From NCBI RefSeq assembly GCF_963924675.1, contig NC_089232.1, positions 36,599,312-36,663,311 of the forward strand: DNA of 64,000 bases, given 5' to 3'. The notes below the pieces were generated by a model. That model had not been told where the DNA came from. It was given only the letters and a program-made list of their open reading frames with translations, and did not search any database. Every line of letters begins with the position of its first letter. Within the stretch, counting starts at the first letter, position 1. This DNA comes from Phocoena phocoena (taxonomy: Eukaryota; Chordata; Mammalia; Artiodactyla; Phocoenidae). Made by a program: the position numbers and the translations under genes. Positions 12,376 to 23,932 of this stretch are shown here, one piece after another.

Positions 12376-13190
12376 TGAAGGTGAGCGGAAATAGAACTTA
12401 TTTTCCAAGGTCTGATTATTTTTATTAACCATTGTAGTCTCTAGCAGACACAGATATTTAAAACTCTAAACGGATTTTTGTTGTTAATTTTTGTTTGGTT
12501 GATTGTTTTCAGCTTGTCTCAAAGCCATAGAAACAGGGAGTACCCTACTTCTCAGCTAATGAAAGGGAAGAAAAGAGTCTATTTGCAATCATGTTAGTAG
12601 TGGAAGAAGTAAGCAAAACAAATCCCTGAAACATGTGTGGTAAATGAAAGAGATTAAAGGGAAGTTGACCTAATATGAATTGGCAAATCTGGTTTTTCAC
12701 TTGCAGGAGACCCGTGGTACACGCTTCCTGGGTTTTCAGCCCACATTTATTTCCTTTTCTGAAATGGGGCCCCAGTTTTGTTTTTTGTTTTGTTTCATTT
12801 TTCTTTTTTTGGAGAACCACATCTTTCCTCATTCTTATTTTATGTGTTCTGGTGAAGTTGACCCTATTTCATTCTGGTTTCAGGGTTGGCTGTGATTCAG
12901 GCTTCCCAGTTAAGAATCTCACACTGGCCTCAGTGACTGGGATCAGAGCATCCCTCAGTCAGGGCCAGAGAGGGGCAACCTGGAACTTTTGCTGAGCCTG
13001 TAAGACTCAGCAGAGAAGCCTACCTTGGCTTCTGGTTTGAACGTGGGAAGTTGTAGATGAGGAGCTGCTGGGAGCTATCTTCCTACCTCTTCCCACCACT
13101 TGAAGCCTGACATCGAAGCCACCAACACAGAGGAGCGTAGGGATCCTCACAGAAGAATATAAAGTCCATGAGGGGAGGAAGCTTGGCACT
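12376..13190. other. Unannotated intergenic stretch
   Basis: No gene or repeat I can name. Confidence 0.5.
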
Positions 13191-13637
13191 CTTTTAAAAT
13201 CTTTTTATTGATACATCATTCACATACAGAAGAAAACACACAAAACTAATTTGAGTAAAAAATTATTACAAAGTGAATACACATATTTAACTACCACCCA
13301 GATCAAGAAATAGAACATTACCCACCTCATACTCCTCCCAGTCACTACCCGCTCTCTCCTCTTGACTATTAACACCATAGTTTTGAGTTTCCCAACTTTG
13401 TGTAAATAGAAGTATAGTATTCATTCTTGTGTGTCTGGCGATTCTGTTACTCAACATTATTATAAATGCCTTTGATGAACATATACACGCATTTTTAGAT
13501 ATATTCCTAAGAATAGAATTGCTGGGTCATAGAGTGTACATGAGTGTACGTATGTTCAACTTTAGAAGATGTTGCCAAATTACATTCCAAAATGATCGTA
13601 CCATAAAAAATTTTTTTTAATTAAAAGAACAAAGTGA

Positions 13638-13931
13638 GGGCTTCCCTGGTGGCGCAGTGGTTGAGAATCTGCCTGCTAATGCAGGGGACACGGGTTCGAG
13701 CCCTGATCTGGGAGGATCCCACATGCCGCAGAGCAACTAGGCCCGTGAGCCACAACTACTGAGCCTGCGCGTCTGGAGCCTCTGCTCCGCAACAACAGAG
13801 GCCGCGATAGTGAGAGGCCCGCGCACCGCGATGAAGAGTGGCCCCCGCTTGCCACAGCTAGAGAAAGCCCTCGCACAGAAACGAAGACCCAACACAGCCA
13901 TAAATAAATTAATTTAAAAAAAAAAAAAAAA
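13638..13931 (+). mobile_element. CHR-type SINE, long form
   Basis: Sense SINE with the tRNA-like head, a long unique body and a 'taaataaattaa' tail followed by A's. TSD aaaagaacaaagtga (13,623-13,637) and aaaagaacacagtga (13,932-13,946), 14 of 15 identical. More diverged than the short CHR copies, so older. Confidence 0.93.
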
Positions 13932-14681
13932 AAAAGAACACAGTGATCACACAAATTCACCCTGTTATGTACCTGTTCCTCCACATCCTTGGCAACATTT
14001 GGTATTTTCAGTCTTTTAAGTGTGGATGTGTAGTATAGTATATCATATTACGTTTTCCTCATGACTAATGAGTTTAAATACCTTTTCATGTGGCCATTTG
14101 GATATCCTTTTCCATGAAGTGCCTGTTCAACTGCCTGGCCCTTTTTTCTATTGAGTTACTTGTCTTTTATTTTTTGATTTGTAAGAGGTTTAAGAATTTT
14201 TTATCTTTAGTTGCTACCTTAATACCATGCCATATTACATTGTGGTTTTATAGTAAACCTTGGTAACTGGTAGAGTATGTCCTCCTATCTTACTCTTCTT
14301 CTTAAGAGTGTTTTGGCTGTTCTTGGCTCTTTGCATTTCCATATACATTTTAGAGTCAAGTTGCTATTTTCCACAAATAAATCTGTTAGGATTTTCATTG
14401 GGATTGCATTGAATCTATAAATTAATTTAGAGAGATTGACATATTTACAACATTGAAATTCGAATCCATAAACAATGCACATATTTCCATTTATTTAGGT
14501 TATCTTCAGTTTCCCTCCATAAGTTCTATAGTTTTCTGTGTAGATAAGTCTTACATTCTTTAATTACATTTATTCCTAGGTATTTGATACTTCTGTGCAA
14601 TTATAAATGGTAACAATTTAATTTTTTTTTCTGTTTGTTGCTGTTATATAGAAAAATAATTGAATTTTGCATGTTGACCTT

Positions 14682-15348
14682 CTATATTGGTTTTCCATAG
14701 TTGCATAACAAATTATCACAAACCTAGCATCTTAAAAAATAAAGTTATTCTGTCACTGTTTTCATGAGTCAGTAGTCTGGATATGAGTTAGCTAGGTCAT
14801 CTGCTCAAAGTCTCACTAGGCTGAAATCAAGGTGTCAGCCATGCCTATGATCTCACCTCAGGCTGAGAGTCCTCTTCCAAGCTCACTGATTATTGCTGCA
14901 ATTCAGTTCCTTGCAGTTGTAGGACTGAGGTTCCTCTTTTATGCTGGCTGTCATTTAGCAGCCACTCTTAGTTCCTAGAGGACACTGCAGTTTCCTGTCA
15001 TGTAGTCCTCTCTGGAGTATGGCATTCTGTTTCTTCAAGGCCTGCAGGATACCATTTCTCTTGTTTCAAATATATCTGATTTCTGACATCTTTGACCTCT
15101 AAACTCTTTTAAAAGGGCTCACCTGATTAGGTAGGGCCACTATGATGATCTCCCTTTTGATTACCTCAAGTTCAACTGGTCTTAATTACATCGTCAAAAT
15201 TTCTTCACCTTTGCCATACACGCTAAACTAATCATGTGAGTGAAATCTCATTCACGGGTCCACCCACACTTTAGGGGAGGGAATGTCATAGGGTATGTAC
15301 ACCAGGGGACCAGAATCTTGAGGGACAACTTAGAATTCTACCTCCCAC
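14682..15348 (-). mobile_element. MLT1-type LTR (ERVL-MaLR), solo
   Basis: Antisense LTR with 'ttgcataacaaattatcaca' near the left end and 'ttagaattctacctcccaca' at the right. A 5-bp TSD acctt (14,677-14,681 and 15,349-15,353) and the intact L1 join on both sides fix the borders. No retroviral coding region. Confidence 0.8.
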
Positions 15349-15610
15349 ACCTTGTATCCAGCAACCTTACTGGCTAATTATTTCAAGTAATATATCTGTA
15401 GATTCACTGAGATTTCCTAAATACAGTTATATTACATAAATATAATAACAATTTTATTTATTCCCAATTGTTATACTGTTAAAACTTCTTTCTCTTAACT
15501 TATTGCACTGGCTAGAACCTCCAGTTAAATGCTGAAAAGAAGTAGTGAAAGTGGGTTTGTTTTTTGTATCATTGTATCTCAAGTGTTTAAAATAGACATA
15601 GTAGCTTTTC

Positions 15611-16135
15611 AATGAATATTTTCAAATGAATAAATGAATGACAGTAAAGCTGAGAGATGGGGAAAATTGGTTCCTGCTTGATCATTTGAGCATCTAAATA
15701 TCACCATGTCCTAAGTCATCCCCAACCATGGACTTTTTAATTACATAAGGTGATAAATTTTCCCCTCCCCACCCGCCCACCCCAATTTTTAGCTTAAGCC
15801 AGATTTTTTTTGTCAAGTTCAATCAAAAGTTTTAAGTGATATTAGATCTCCTGACCCACAGAATAACATGAGTGAAAAATATTTGGGAGAAAATTAATTA
15901 TTATGCCCAATGGAGTTACTTTTTTTTTTTTTTTTTTGAAGAGAACTTCTGGGAATTCAAACATGTTCAAATATGTACCATATTAAGAAAATCCTCCCTT
16001 ACATTCACCTACCACTCCATTGGTCCCTCCCCCTACTCCACTTTTTTTTTTTTTATAACTAAGCTTTTAGAAACAGTTTACTCATTCTTTGTTCTTTTCA
16101 TATAACGGTCCTCAGCTCATGATAATCTGCTTCTA
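15611..16135. other. Unannotated stretch with T-runs
   Basis: Two T-runs (15,920-15,937 and 16,041-16,054) could be tails of antisense retroelements, but I cannot identify bodies for them. Confidence 0.5.
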
Positions 16136-16354
16136 ATTCTACCAAACTTTTCTTGGTAGGATCAGTTGTGACCTTCAGGCTGCTAAATCTAATGGACAAC
16201 ACATCTTATTTGCCATAGTTGACCACTCCCATCTTCTTCCCAAAAAATTGCTTCCTTGTCTTCTGTGACCCCATGGTCTCCTGGCTTTTCTATTATTTCT
16301 CTGGTTCCTCTTTCTAGTCTCCCCTGGTTGCTTTTCCTCCTCTTAGGACCTAGT

Positions 16355-16518
16355 CCATTAACCAGAGGGATATGCTAAACCACCTGGAATCAAAGCAGTA
16401 CTCACTAACACACATAAGCGAGCCAGTTTAATCATAAAGACAAAGCCATTTGTATAAATGTTTTGTTTGTTCATTGATTTGATATATGTTGATGTATGCT
16501 TGTTGTATGGATCTGTGG
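16355..16518 (+). repeat. Repeat unit A, copy 1
   Basis: About 164 bases closely similar to 18,303-18,455 (shared blocks include agccagtttaatcataaag and acaaagccattt). It interrupts an L2. Probably a piece of an LTR or other dispersed repeat. Confidence 0.7.
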
Positions 16519-16534
16519 TCAGTCGTAGGCCCTC

Positions 16535-16585
16535 TTCCCTTCTTTTCTCTTCCCTTCCTTTCCCTTCTCTTCTCTTCTTATCTCT
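16535..16585. repeat. CT-rich low-complexity tract
   Basis: Irregular repeats of ttcccttcttttctc type on the + strand. Confidence 0.85.
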
Positions 16586-17029
16586 TTATACTCTTTCAGG
16601 AATCTCATACACATCCATCCTTTCAATTATTAAATGCATGTTGACAACTTCTGAATTTATATCTTCATTCAGGTCTCTCTTAGTTCCAGACCCATATATC
16701 TGACTGCCTCCTTAGTATTTCCAGATAGCTAGTACATAGACATCCAAAATTGGACATGTCTATTACTGAACTTATGGTGCCAAATCTTTTCCTCCTCCAA
16801 TGTTTCCTACCTCATTAAATAGTCCCACCATCCTCCTAGTTGCTCTTGTCAGGAACCTAGGAATCATCAACCTAGGAATCATCCTTTACATCTACCTATT
16901 TCTTAGTCCCTTTGTCCAACCAGTCACCAAGTACTGTCAATTCTGTCTCCAAGGATACTTCTCAATCTGTCTACTGCTCTTTGTCTTTACCACTACCACC
17001 TTAGCCCAGCACCTGGACCACTCAGACAC

Positions 17030-17412
17030 TGTGTTAGTTAGCTCCGGCTGCTATAACAAAATACTGTAGACTGTGTCGCTTAAACAACAGACAAATATTT
17101 CTAGCAGTTATGAGATCTGGGAAGTCCAAGATCAAGGTGCTGGCAGATTCAGTTCCTGGTGAGAGCCCTCTTCCTGGCTTGCAGAGAGCCACCTTCTCAC
17201 TGTGTCTCACTGTGTCTCACTGTGACAGCGATATCTCTCACTCTTCCTCTTCTAATAAGGACACTAATCCCATCATAGGGGCTTCACCCTTATGACCTCA
17301 TTCAAACCTAATTACCACCCAAAGTTCCCACCTCCAAATGCCATCACCTTGGGAATGAAGGCTTCAACATATGAATTTGGGTATGGGGGGCACAAACATT
17401 CAGTCCATAACA
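17030..17412 (-). mobile_element. MaLR-type LTR (MST/MLT1), solo
   Basis: Antisense LTR starting tgtgttagttagct and ending cagtccataaca, with the typical 'gggaagtccaagatcaaggt' motif. Flanks gacac / gatac (4 of 5) suggest the 5-bp target duplication. Inserted in the L2. A ctcactgtgt unit repeats about 2.5 times at 17,198-17,224. Confidence 0.85.
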
Positions 17413-18099
17413 GATACCTTTCTAGCTGCTAGTGCCATACATTTTCTTGGTTATCTCCACTAACTCATTCTCCACAGAGTGGTCAAACTGATCCTTTAAA
17501 AACATGCTTGTGTCATCTCTTTCCCCAGAGCCCTGTAAAAACTTATAATAAAGTCCAAACTCTACCATGACCTGTAACTCCCTGAATGGTCTGGCTTAGG
17601 CCTTCTTCAGCCTTTTCTCTCTTCCCTCTGCTTACCTAGCTCCTTCATGTCTCAGAGTTTCTTTCTGCTGGCTCTTTCCACTGCCTGGGACTCTTCACCA
17701 CCACTATTCCCCTTCCCTGGCCAATTCCTATTCATTTCTCAGTTTAAATGCTGCTTCCATGGGCAAGGATTCCCTGTTCACCTACATTAAGTTACACTCA
17801 CCTTTACAAGCTCTCATAGCTTCTTTTACTTTTCCATGACATGTATCCCAACTGTTGAACATTTCCTATAATATTTGTTGAATGTCTCTTTTCTGTACTC
17901 CCTCTCCAAACCACCCCCAGATTGTGAGTGCTATGAGAGCATGAACTGAATCAATCTTGCTTACTGCTAGCATCTAGGACCCAGAAACATCTCTGATAAA
18001 TATCCACTGAGTGTGAATGGATGTTTGGATGTTTACTGGAGAATGAGGATGACGGTAGGGGGTTAAGGAGTGTTGGTGTAGGAACATTTTCCCTACCTC

Positions 18100-18720
18100 T
18101 TCATTCTAATAAGAGATTTAGAATCAGAATATTTCTTCCACCATTAAGAGGAGTCATGACTTTGACAAAAAATTAACCTAATTCTGGGGACAAGTAGTGA
18201 GTAACCGAGGTAGCCTCTAACATACTGGGGCAAAAGGCAGGCAGCTCAGGCAGGCAGTAAAGAATCAGACAGCCAGAGAGGAGAGCCATTTCCCTCTGGA
18301 TGCCATTAACTAGAGGGATATGCTGACCACCTGGAATCAAAGCAGCACTCCCTGGCACGCATCAGTGAGCCAGTTTAATCATAAAGACAAAGCCATTTAT
18401 ACAGGCTTTTTGTTTGCTCACTGGTTTGATATACGCTTGTTGTAGGGATCTGTGGGAAAAAAAGCTGTCACTAGTCTGACCTTCAATTTTTGTGTATTAG
18501 ACACAAAAATACTTACATTTTGTAAATGTGTCCTGTATGCTTTCTTTACCATTTCTTTTGCTGGGCATATTGAGCTGTAAAATAAAGTTAGGGTAAACTT
18601 AGAAGAATGGAAATAGGCTTTTGCATATTTATAAAGGAGGAACACACAAAAATAAGCTATACATTTTCTAAAATACTGCATTCTTGCAACCAACTATAGG
18701 AACTGTCTCTTGGATTTGTG
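18100..18720 (+). mobile_element. Probable ancient LTR containing repeat unit A, copy 2
   Basis: Contains unit A (18,303-18,455) and, after it, 'gagctgtaaaataaagttag', which looks like an LTR polyadenylation region. The family is not determined. No retroviral genes are visible. Confidence 0.4.
18303..18455 (+). repeat. Repeat unit A, copy 2
   Basis: Direct repeat of 16,355-16,518, with about 85% identity by eye and a few short indels. Confidence 0.7.
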
Positions 18721-20140
18721 AACTGGTAAAGAATACCTGAAATAATAAATTAATCTAATTGATTATTTACTAAGTTATTAAAGACTTATTTCCAAGCAAA
18801 ATCTTCCCTACAAGATGTCTTTTTCTTATAAGTATTGAGAACCTTCAAATTCCATACTTTTCGAGAAAGCCTTAACTTTTCTTTGGAGAAGAAGGGGAAT
18901 CTGATATTTTTTGGATTCAAATAATAAGTAATTCCACTTAACATAATTCTTCTCTTTTTCAGTAATTTCTTGGTGTGGCATTCCCACAATATAGTGTAGG
19001 ACAAACGGCATGGGACCGGAAGCCCTTAAACCTGGCTTCTGATTAGAAATCGGCTGCCACTGCTAAAATGTTATCTGTCTCAGCCCTTTGGACCTCCATT
19101 TCCTCATGTGCAAGTGAAAAACCTCTTCCGTTCCAAAAGTCTTTGATTTCAAAGATGTTTTCTTTCTTTTGAGTTTTTCATTATTTTTATTTTATATAGA
19201 TCCTTAAAAGTTAATAAATAATAGTGTGGAAGGGGAAAATACTGTTTTAAATCTAAGGCTAGATTTTCAGAAATAAGACTTCTAGATTGAAATCAAATTC
19301 TGACTGAGAACTTGTTTTTATTAATGCTCAGGAATTCACAGAAGTAAAGAGAATAGGGCAAGAAAACACAGATATTTTACTTCCTGGTAGAATCGGAATC
19401 AAAATGACCAGACAGTGGCATGAGAATTAAATGGCCTTTCTGATGCATTTTGGTATCCAACGGAAGTCCATTATATAATTGCAATCCATTGTTATACTAA
19501 TCTTTTACTCTGGATTATGTTGTGAAATTGTCCTGTTTCCATGATACCACTGTTTGTTGTTGTTGTTTTTGTCTCTGTTTATTTTGCTTCTAAAATATTT
19601 CCTGTTTTATTTTTTTCTCTATTTAAAAATATTACATAGCGGTATAAGAATTTGTATTCCTGCTGCTTAGGGGGTTCTTTCTGTGTGATGGTTGGTGTTG
19701 AGTCACGTACCCAGTTGATGTAGAGGGTGGTTCTTGAGGAAAATCCCTGAGAGGCCAACCATGGCTTCTGTTTCTCTGAAAATATATGGTTTCTAAATTG
19801 CCCATAATTTTCCTAGAAAAGTTTAAATGAAATTTTTCCTTAACCTAGAGAAGTTTTAAATGAAAAAACTTTTTTTTCTAATAGATGTTTAACCATTGTC
19901 TTTTCATTATAGAATAGCATACTTAAAAAATAATTCCATATAGTTATTACTTAAAATACTCCAATTGTAAAATAAGCCAAGACTATCATTATCTAATAAA
20001 TTAATAGTGACTTAACAAAAATCTTGAGCCCTATAACATATCAGTGGCAAGTCTTGAAAAAACATTAGACTAATTGGTTACTCATTCTGCTTAATGTGTG
20101 GAAGAAAGTGGTTTATGTTTATAAGCACTAGTTTGTCTTT
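18721..20140. other. Unannotated intergenic stretch
   Basis: AT-rich, no supported gene or repeat. Confidence 0.5.
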
Positions 20141-20144
20141 ATCT

Positions 20145-21115
20145 TTCATTCATTATTCAACAAGTATTTACTGAGCTCTCAGCTCACACCAGGCATTGTT
20201 CCAGGTACTGGCTGGCTGAAGTGGTAAACAAAACAGACAAAACTCTCTGTCCTCATGAAGCTTAACATTCCTGTGGGGGAAAGACAGATAATAAGTAAAA
20301 CATATGGGAGCTTAGGTGATAATAAAGTCTAAGGAGAAAAATAAAGTGGAAAAACACATAGGACATGGTGTTACAATGAGAAATATGGGTGTCATGGAAT
20401 GTCTCACTGAGAAGGTAAGATCTGAATAAAGACCTGAAGAAGGTGAAGGAGTTAGCCATTAGGATATGTGGGGGAAAAGCATTCCAGGCAGAGGGAAGAG
20501 CAAGTGCAAATACTCTGAGGCAGGAGCATGCCTGGATTTAGGAACAGTGAGGAGCCCAATATGACTACAGCAGTGAGAAATGGGGGGACTAGGAGGAGAT
20601 AAAGATAGAGAGGTAAGAGTGGGATGAGATCAACTATGGCCTTGCCAGGACTTTGTCTTCTACTGTGAATGAGATGGAGCCACTGGAGTGTTCTAAGCAG
20701 AGGAATGACATGACATGACCTGACTTAAGTTTCATCAAGATCAAGCTGATTATTGGGTTGAGAATAAGCTGGTGGGGGACAAAGGCTAGGAGACCTTTGC
20801 AGTAATCCAGGCAAGTAGGATCATTGCACTATACAACTCCAAGAAGCATCATTCACCCTGCAGTGTCTGAGAATGGTGCTTTCCATAATGAGCAGTGTAT
20901 AGCCCAGCAGCTGTAGTTAGCAGCTCTGTAGGCAAGATGGCTTGGACCAGGGTGGATGCAATGTGAGTGGTGAGAAGTGTTTAGTCAAGATATACTTTGA
21001 AGGTATATCTAGAACTAATACGTAGAACTAATAGGATTTTCTGACATGGTAGATGTGGAATATGAAAGAGTCAAGTATGATTTCAAGGTCATCCATTAAT
21101 TTCATGAATTATTAC
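20145..21115 (-). mobile_element. L2 fragment, antisense, with a 107-bp insert
   Basis: Very recognisable antisense L2 ('gcattccaggcagagggaag', 'gcaaatactctgaggcagga', 'ggcttggaccagggtgg'). The L2 text breaks at about 20,823 and resumes at about 20,931. Confidence 0.85.
20824..20930. other. Unidentified insert within L2
   Basis: About 107 bases that do not belong to the L2. I see no poly(A), no clear inverted ends and no family match from memory. Confidence 0.4.
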
Positions 21116-21169
21116 TATTCATTATACCAAATACCATTTACTAAGTGGGAGTAATTCATATTTATTTTT

Positions 21170-21345
21170 TAATTCAACAAGCATTTATTGAAAGTCTACT
21201 ATGTAGTACATTGTTCCAGATTCTGTAGGATATTTTAAAAAGTACAATAGCAGCAACAACAGAAAATCCTGTCCTGGAAATAATTATAGCTTAGTTTGTT
21301 AGACAAAGCCTCCATAGATAAAAGAACCAATACTGTAAAAAGCGA
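21170..21345 (-). mobile_element. L2 3' end, antisense
   Basis: 'ttcaacaagcatttattgaa' and following sequence match the reverse of the L2 tail. Confidence 0.6.
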
Positions 21346-21920
21346 CATAAGAAAAAATATGATAATGGGACCGATTAAATGGTATAACTACTTCTCTAGG
21401 GAAATGGTCCAATTTGAAAATAATTTTACATTTGTCAGGATATGCCCATATTTCTGATTGCTATACTCTCCTAACCTATTCAACAATTTATTCACTATTT
21501 TCCAATAGTAACAGGACTCAGTGTTTCCTGTTCCAAACGCAACTAGATATGCTATATGGTTGACTCCTGCTCCAGGAGGAACTATATAAAAGACTTTATG
21601 TCTGAGGTAGGAATTACCTGTTTTATGTGACCTTCTCTTGCTGATGTCTTAGGTTGCATTACTCACAGTTTGGTTGAGAATTCACAATTTTACCTTGGCC
21701 CCTAGTTCTTACTTGTCCAACTTCTGACTTGCAAATTTTCATACTTCTGACCATTTATCTTACTTGCAGCCCTTTGGTTTTCGAGAACTTTTGAGATTTT
21801 GTGACTTCTCATGCCTCACTTCACCCACCTCATTCATAGCCATGTCTTGCTGCTTCCTGTTCTGTACTTTTCATTAACACAGCTTTCCTAATAATAATGA
21901 GATAGTAAAGATTATAATAA
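21346..21920. other. Unannotated intergenic stretch
   Basis: Nothing recognised. Confidence 0.5.
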
Positions 21921-21924
21921 TGAG

Positions 21925-22145
21925 TATGATATCTAACATTTTAAAGTACTGACTATGAGCTAGGCAGTAAGTGATGCTATTTAAGTATACTTTAAATGTA
22001 ATCCTTATAGAAGGTCTGTGAAGTGGGTGCTATCATTATTCCTACAAGGAACTGAGCTTTAGAGAGCTGAACATGCCTGAGGTTACTCAGCTAGAAAGTG
22101 GCAGGTCTAGGATGCAAACCCAGAGTCCATGAAGACTACTATGCA
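21925..22145 (-). mobile_element. MIR SINE, antisense
   Basis: Reverse MIR with 'actgactatgagctaggcag', 'ggttactcagctagaaagtg' and 'gatgcaaacccagag'. Confidence 0.8.
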
Positions 22146-22491
22146 ATAATATGTCTTTTGTACCATATGCATATTAAACATGATTCTGAGGGAGTAAAAA
22201 ATGTCAATCCCAACAAACTTCTCTAAACTCTCAAAGCCTCTATGTTTAATAATTATCCTTCTAATGTTATGGGTTTATCAGTTTTTAATTTTCCTAGTTG
22301 AAGTTAGAGATAACATTTGCAATACAGTCCTATTTTTAAAGGTATTGATAGTAGAGTTGGGTTTGCATGGCCCCAGACACAGGTACGCACGTATGCGTAC
22401 ACTGCACGCAGGCTACCAAAGTAGCCATTGAAAGTAGAAATGACAGTGGGGACTTCTAGGAGACCAAGATCAAAATAAAAAAGAGAGGAGG

Positions 22492-22712
22492 GGGCTTCCC
22501 TGGTGGCGCAGTGGTTGAGAGTCTGCCTGCCGATGCAGGGGAAACGGGTTCGTGCCCTGGTCCGGGAAGATCCCAAATGCCTCGGAGCAGCTGGGCCCGT
22601 GAGCCACGGCCGCTGAGCCTGCGCGTCCGGATCCTGTGCTCCGCAACGGGAGAGGCCACAACAGTGAGAGGCCTGCATACTGCAAACAAAACAAAACAAA
22701 ACAAAAAAAAAA
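22492..22712 (+). mobile_element. CHR-type SINE
   Basis: Sense, with tRNA-like A box (tggcgcagtgg) and B-box remnant (ggttcgtgcc), and an A-rich tail made of caaaa units. Flanked by gagaggaggg on both sides. Confidence 0.93.
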
Positions 22713-22744
22713 AAGAGAGAGGAGGGAAAAGGAAGAAAACTAAC

Positions 22745-22990
22745 AAGTGTTTATTGAGCCTCTCATGTTATCAGTTACTGTGCTAAAATGCTCATTTAAT
22801 CCTTACAACAACTTTATCATTACCCTCACTTTACATTGGAGAAAAATTAACTGTGAAGGGGATATTACTCCTATTTGACAGATGAAGAAACAAAGGATTA
22901 GAAATTGGGATCAAAATCACAGAGTTAAAGTGTCAAAGCAGGTTGAAAAACCCAAAATTAGCTGAATTCCAAAGCCTGTGGAATTAATCA
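22745..22990 (-). mobile_element. MIR SINE, antisense
   Basis: 'tcatttaatccttacaacaa', 'tttgacagatgaagaaacaa' and 'aatcacagagttaaagtg' are reverse-MIR landmarks. Confidence 0.8.
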
Positions 22991-22995
22991 TTGCA

Positions 22996-23540
22996 GGTGG
23001 TAGACAGACTCTAGGGTAGCCCCCATGACTCCCACTTCCTGGTGTTCAAAACTTTGTGTAATTCCTCCTTCTTAAGTGTGAGCAAAATTTGTGACTTGCT
23101 TCTAAACCATAGAACATGAAGATAGAATATCATTCTGTATTGCTAGATGACTCACTTTAGAGAGTTTAGAGAAACGCCTTGCCGGTTTGATGAAATAAGC
23201 AGCCATAGTGAGAAAACCTATATGGCAAGGAACTGCAGGAGGCCTCTAGGAGCTGAGGGCAGCCCCCAGACAGCAAGAAGCTAGGGTTCTCAGTCCTACA
23301 ATCACAAGAAAGGGAATTCTGCTAACAACATGAATGACTTTGGAAGCAAATTCTCCCCCAGTCAAGCCTCCAAATGAGAACACAGCATAACTGATGTTTT
23401 GATTGCAGCCTTATGAGATCCTGAGCAGAAGACCAAGCTAAACTGTGCCAAGACTCCTGACTCACAAAATTATAACATCATAAATATGTGTTATTTTAAA
23501 CTACTAAGTTTTGTACATAGCAATAGAAAACTAATACACC
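22996..23540 (+). mobile_element. MLT1-type LTR (ERVL-MaLR), solo
   Basis: Sense LTR beginning 'gtggtagacagactct' and ending 'caatagaaaactaatacacc'. No retroviral coding region. Confidence 0.85.
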
Positions 23541-23814
23541 ATGCTACCTTGGTTTTCCCTATCTTGGAGCACAGTAAATTATTAGTAAATGGTAGTTGCT
23601 ATTATGGTAATCAAATGAAAATGTGGAATATCAGTGTCAAAGAGAAATGTAACAGGGCAATCTAACAGAGTTAAATAATTGTTTCCAAAGTAATCAAGCA
23701 GCTGATTTAGAAGATGCAAACATCTTCTAACACTAGAAATGTTACAATATTTCACGTGATAATAATACACTCAGTAATTGTTGGGAGTAATATACAAGTT
23801 TTCAGTATTCCATC

Positions 23815-23932
23815 ATTTTTTTAACTTTATTTTTTATACAGCAGGTTCTTATTAGTCATCAATTTTATACACATCAGTGTATACATGTCAATCCCAATCG
23901 CCCAATTCATCACACCACCATTGGCTTTTCTT
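23815..23932 (-). mobile_element. Very short L1 3' end, antisense
   Basis: About 118 bases of the same L1 3' end that closes the L1 at 34,870-35,948 ('gcaggttcttattagtcatc'). Extreme 5' truncation. Confidence 0.8.

Larger units (their letters stand above)
13195..15610 (-). mobile_element. Old L1, antisense, carrying two later insertions
   Basis: L1 pieces at 13,195-13,637, 13,947-14,681 and 15,349-15,610 form one colinear antisense element from the 3' UTR into the reverse transcriptase part of ORF2. A SINE (13,638-13,931) and an MLT1 LTR (14,682-15,348) interrupt it. The right-hand L1 text resumes at 'cttgtatccagcaacctta', exactly where the left-hand part stops. Confidence 0.8.
16140..18035 (+). 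mobile_element. L2 element in sense, split by insertions
   Basis: L2 reverse-transcriptase region and 3' part in order: 16,140-16,350, about 16,600-17,029 and 17,413-18,035. Insertions are repeat unit A (16,355-16,518), a CT-rich tract and a MaLR LTR (17,030-17,412). Part of 16,853-16,882 is a two-fold tandem of cctaggaatcatcaa. Confidence 0.75.

Noticed and set aside
16355..18455. Unit A copies as the two LTRs of one provirus
   Set aside because: The DNA between them is L2 plus a MaLR LTR, not retroviral genes, and the copies lack matching outer ends.
22492..22712. tRNA gene call on the A-box/B-box of CHR SINEs
   Set aside because: No cloverleaf can be completed; the tRNA-like head belongs to the SINE.
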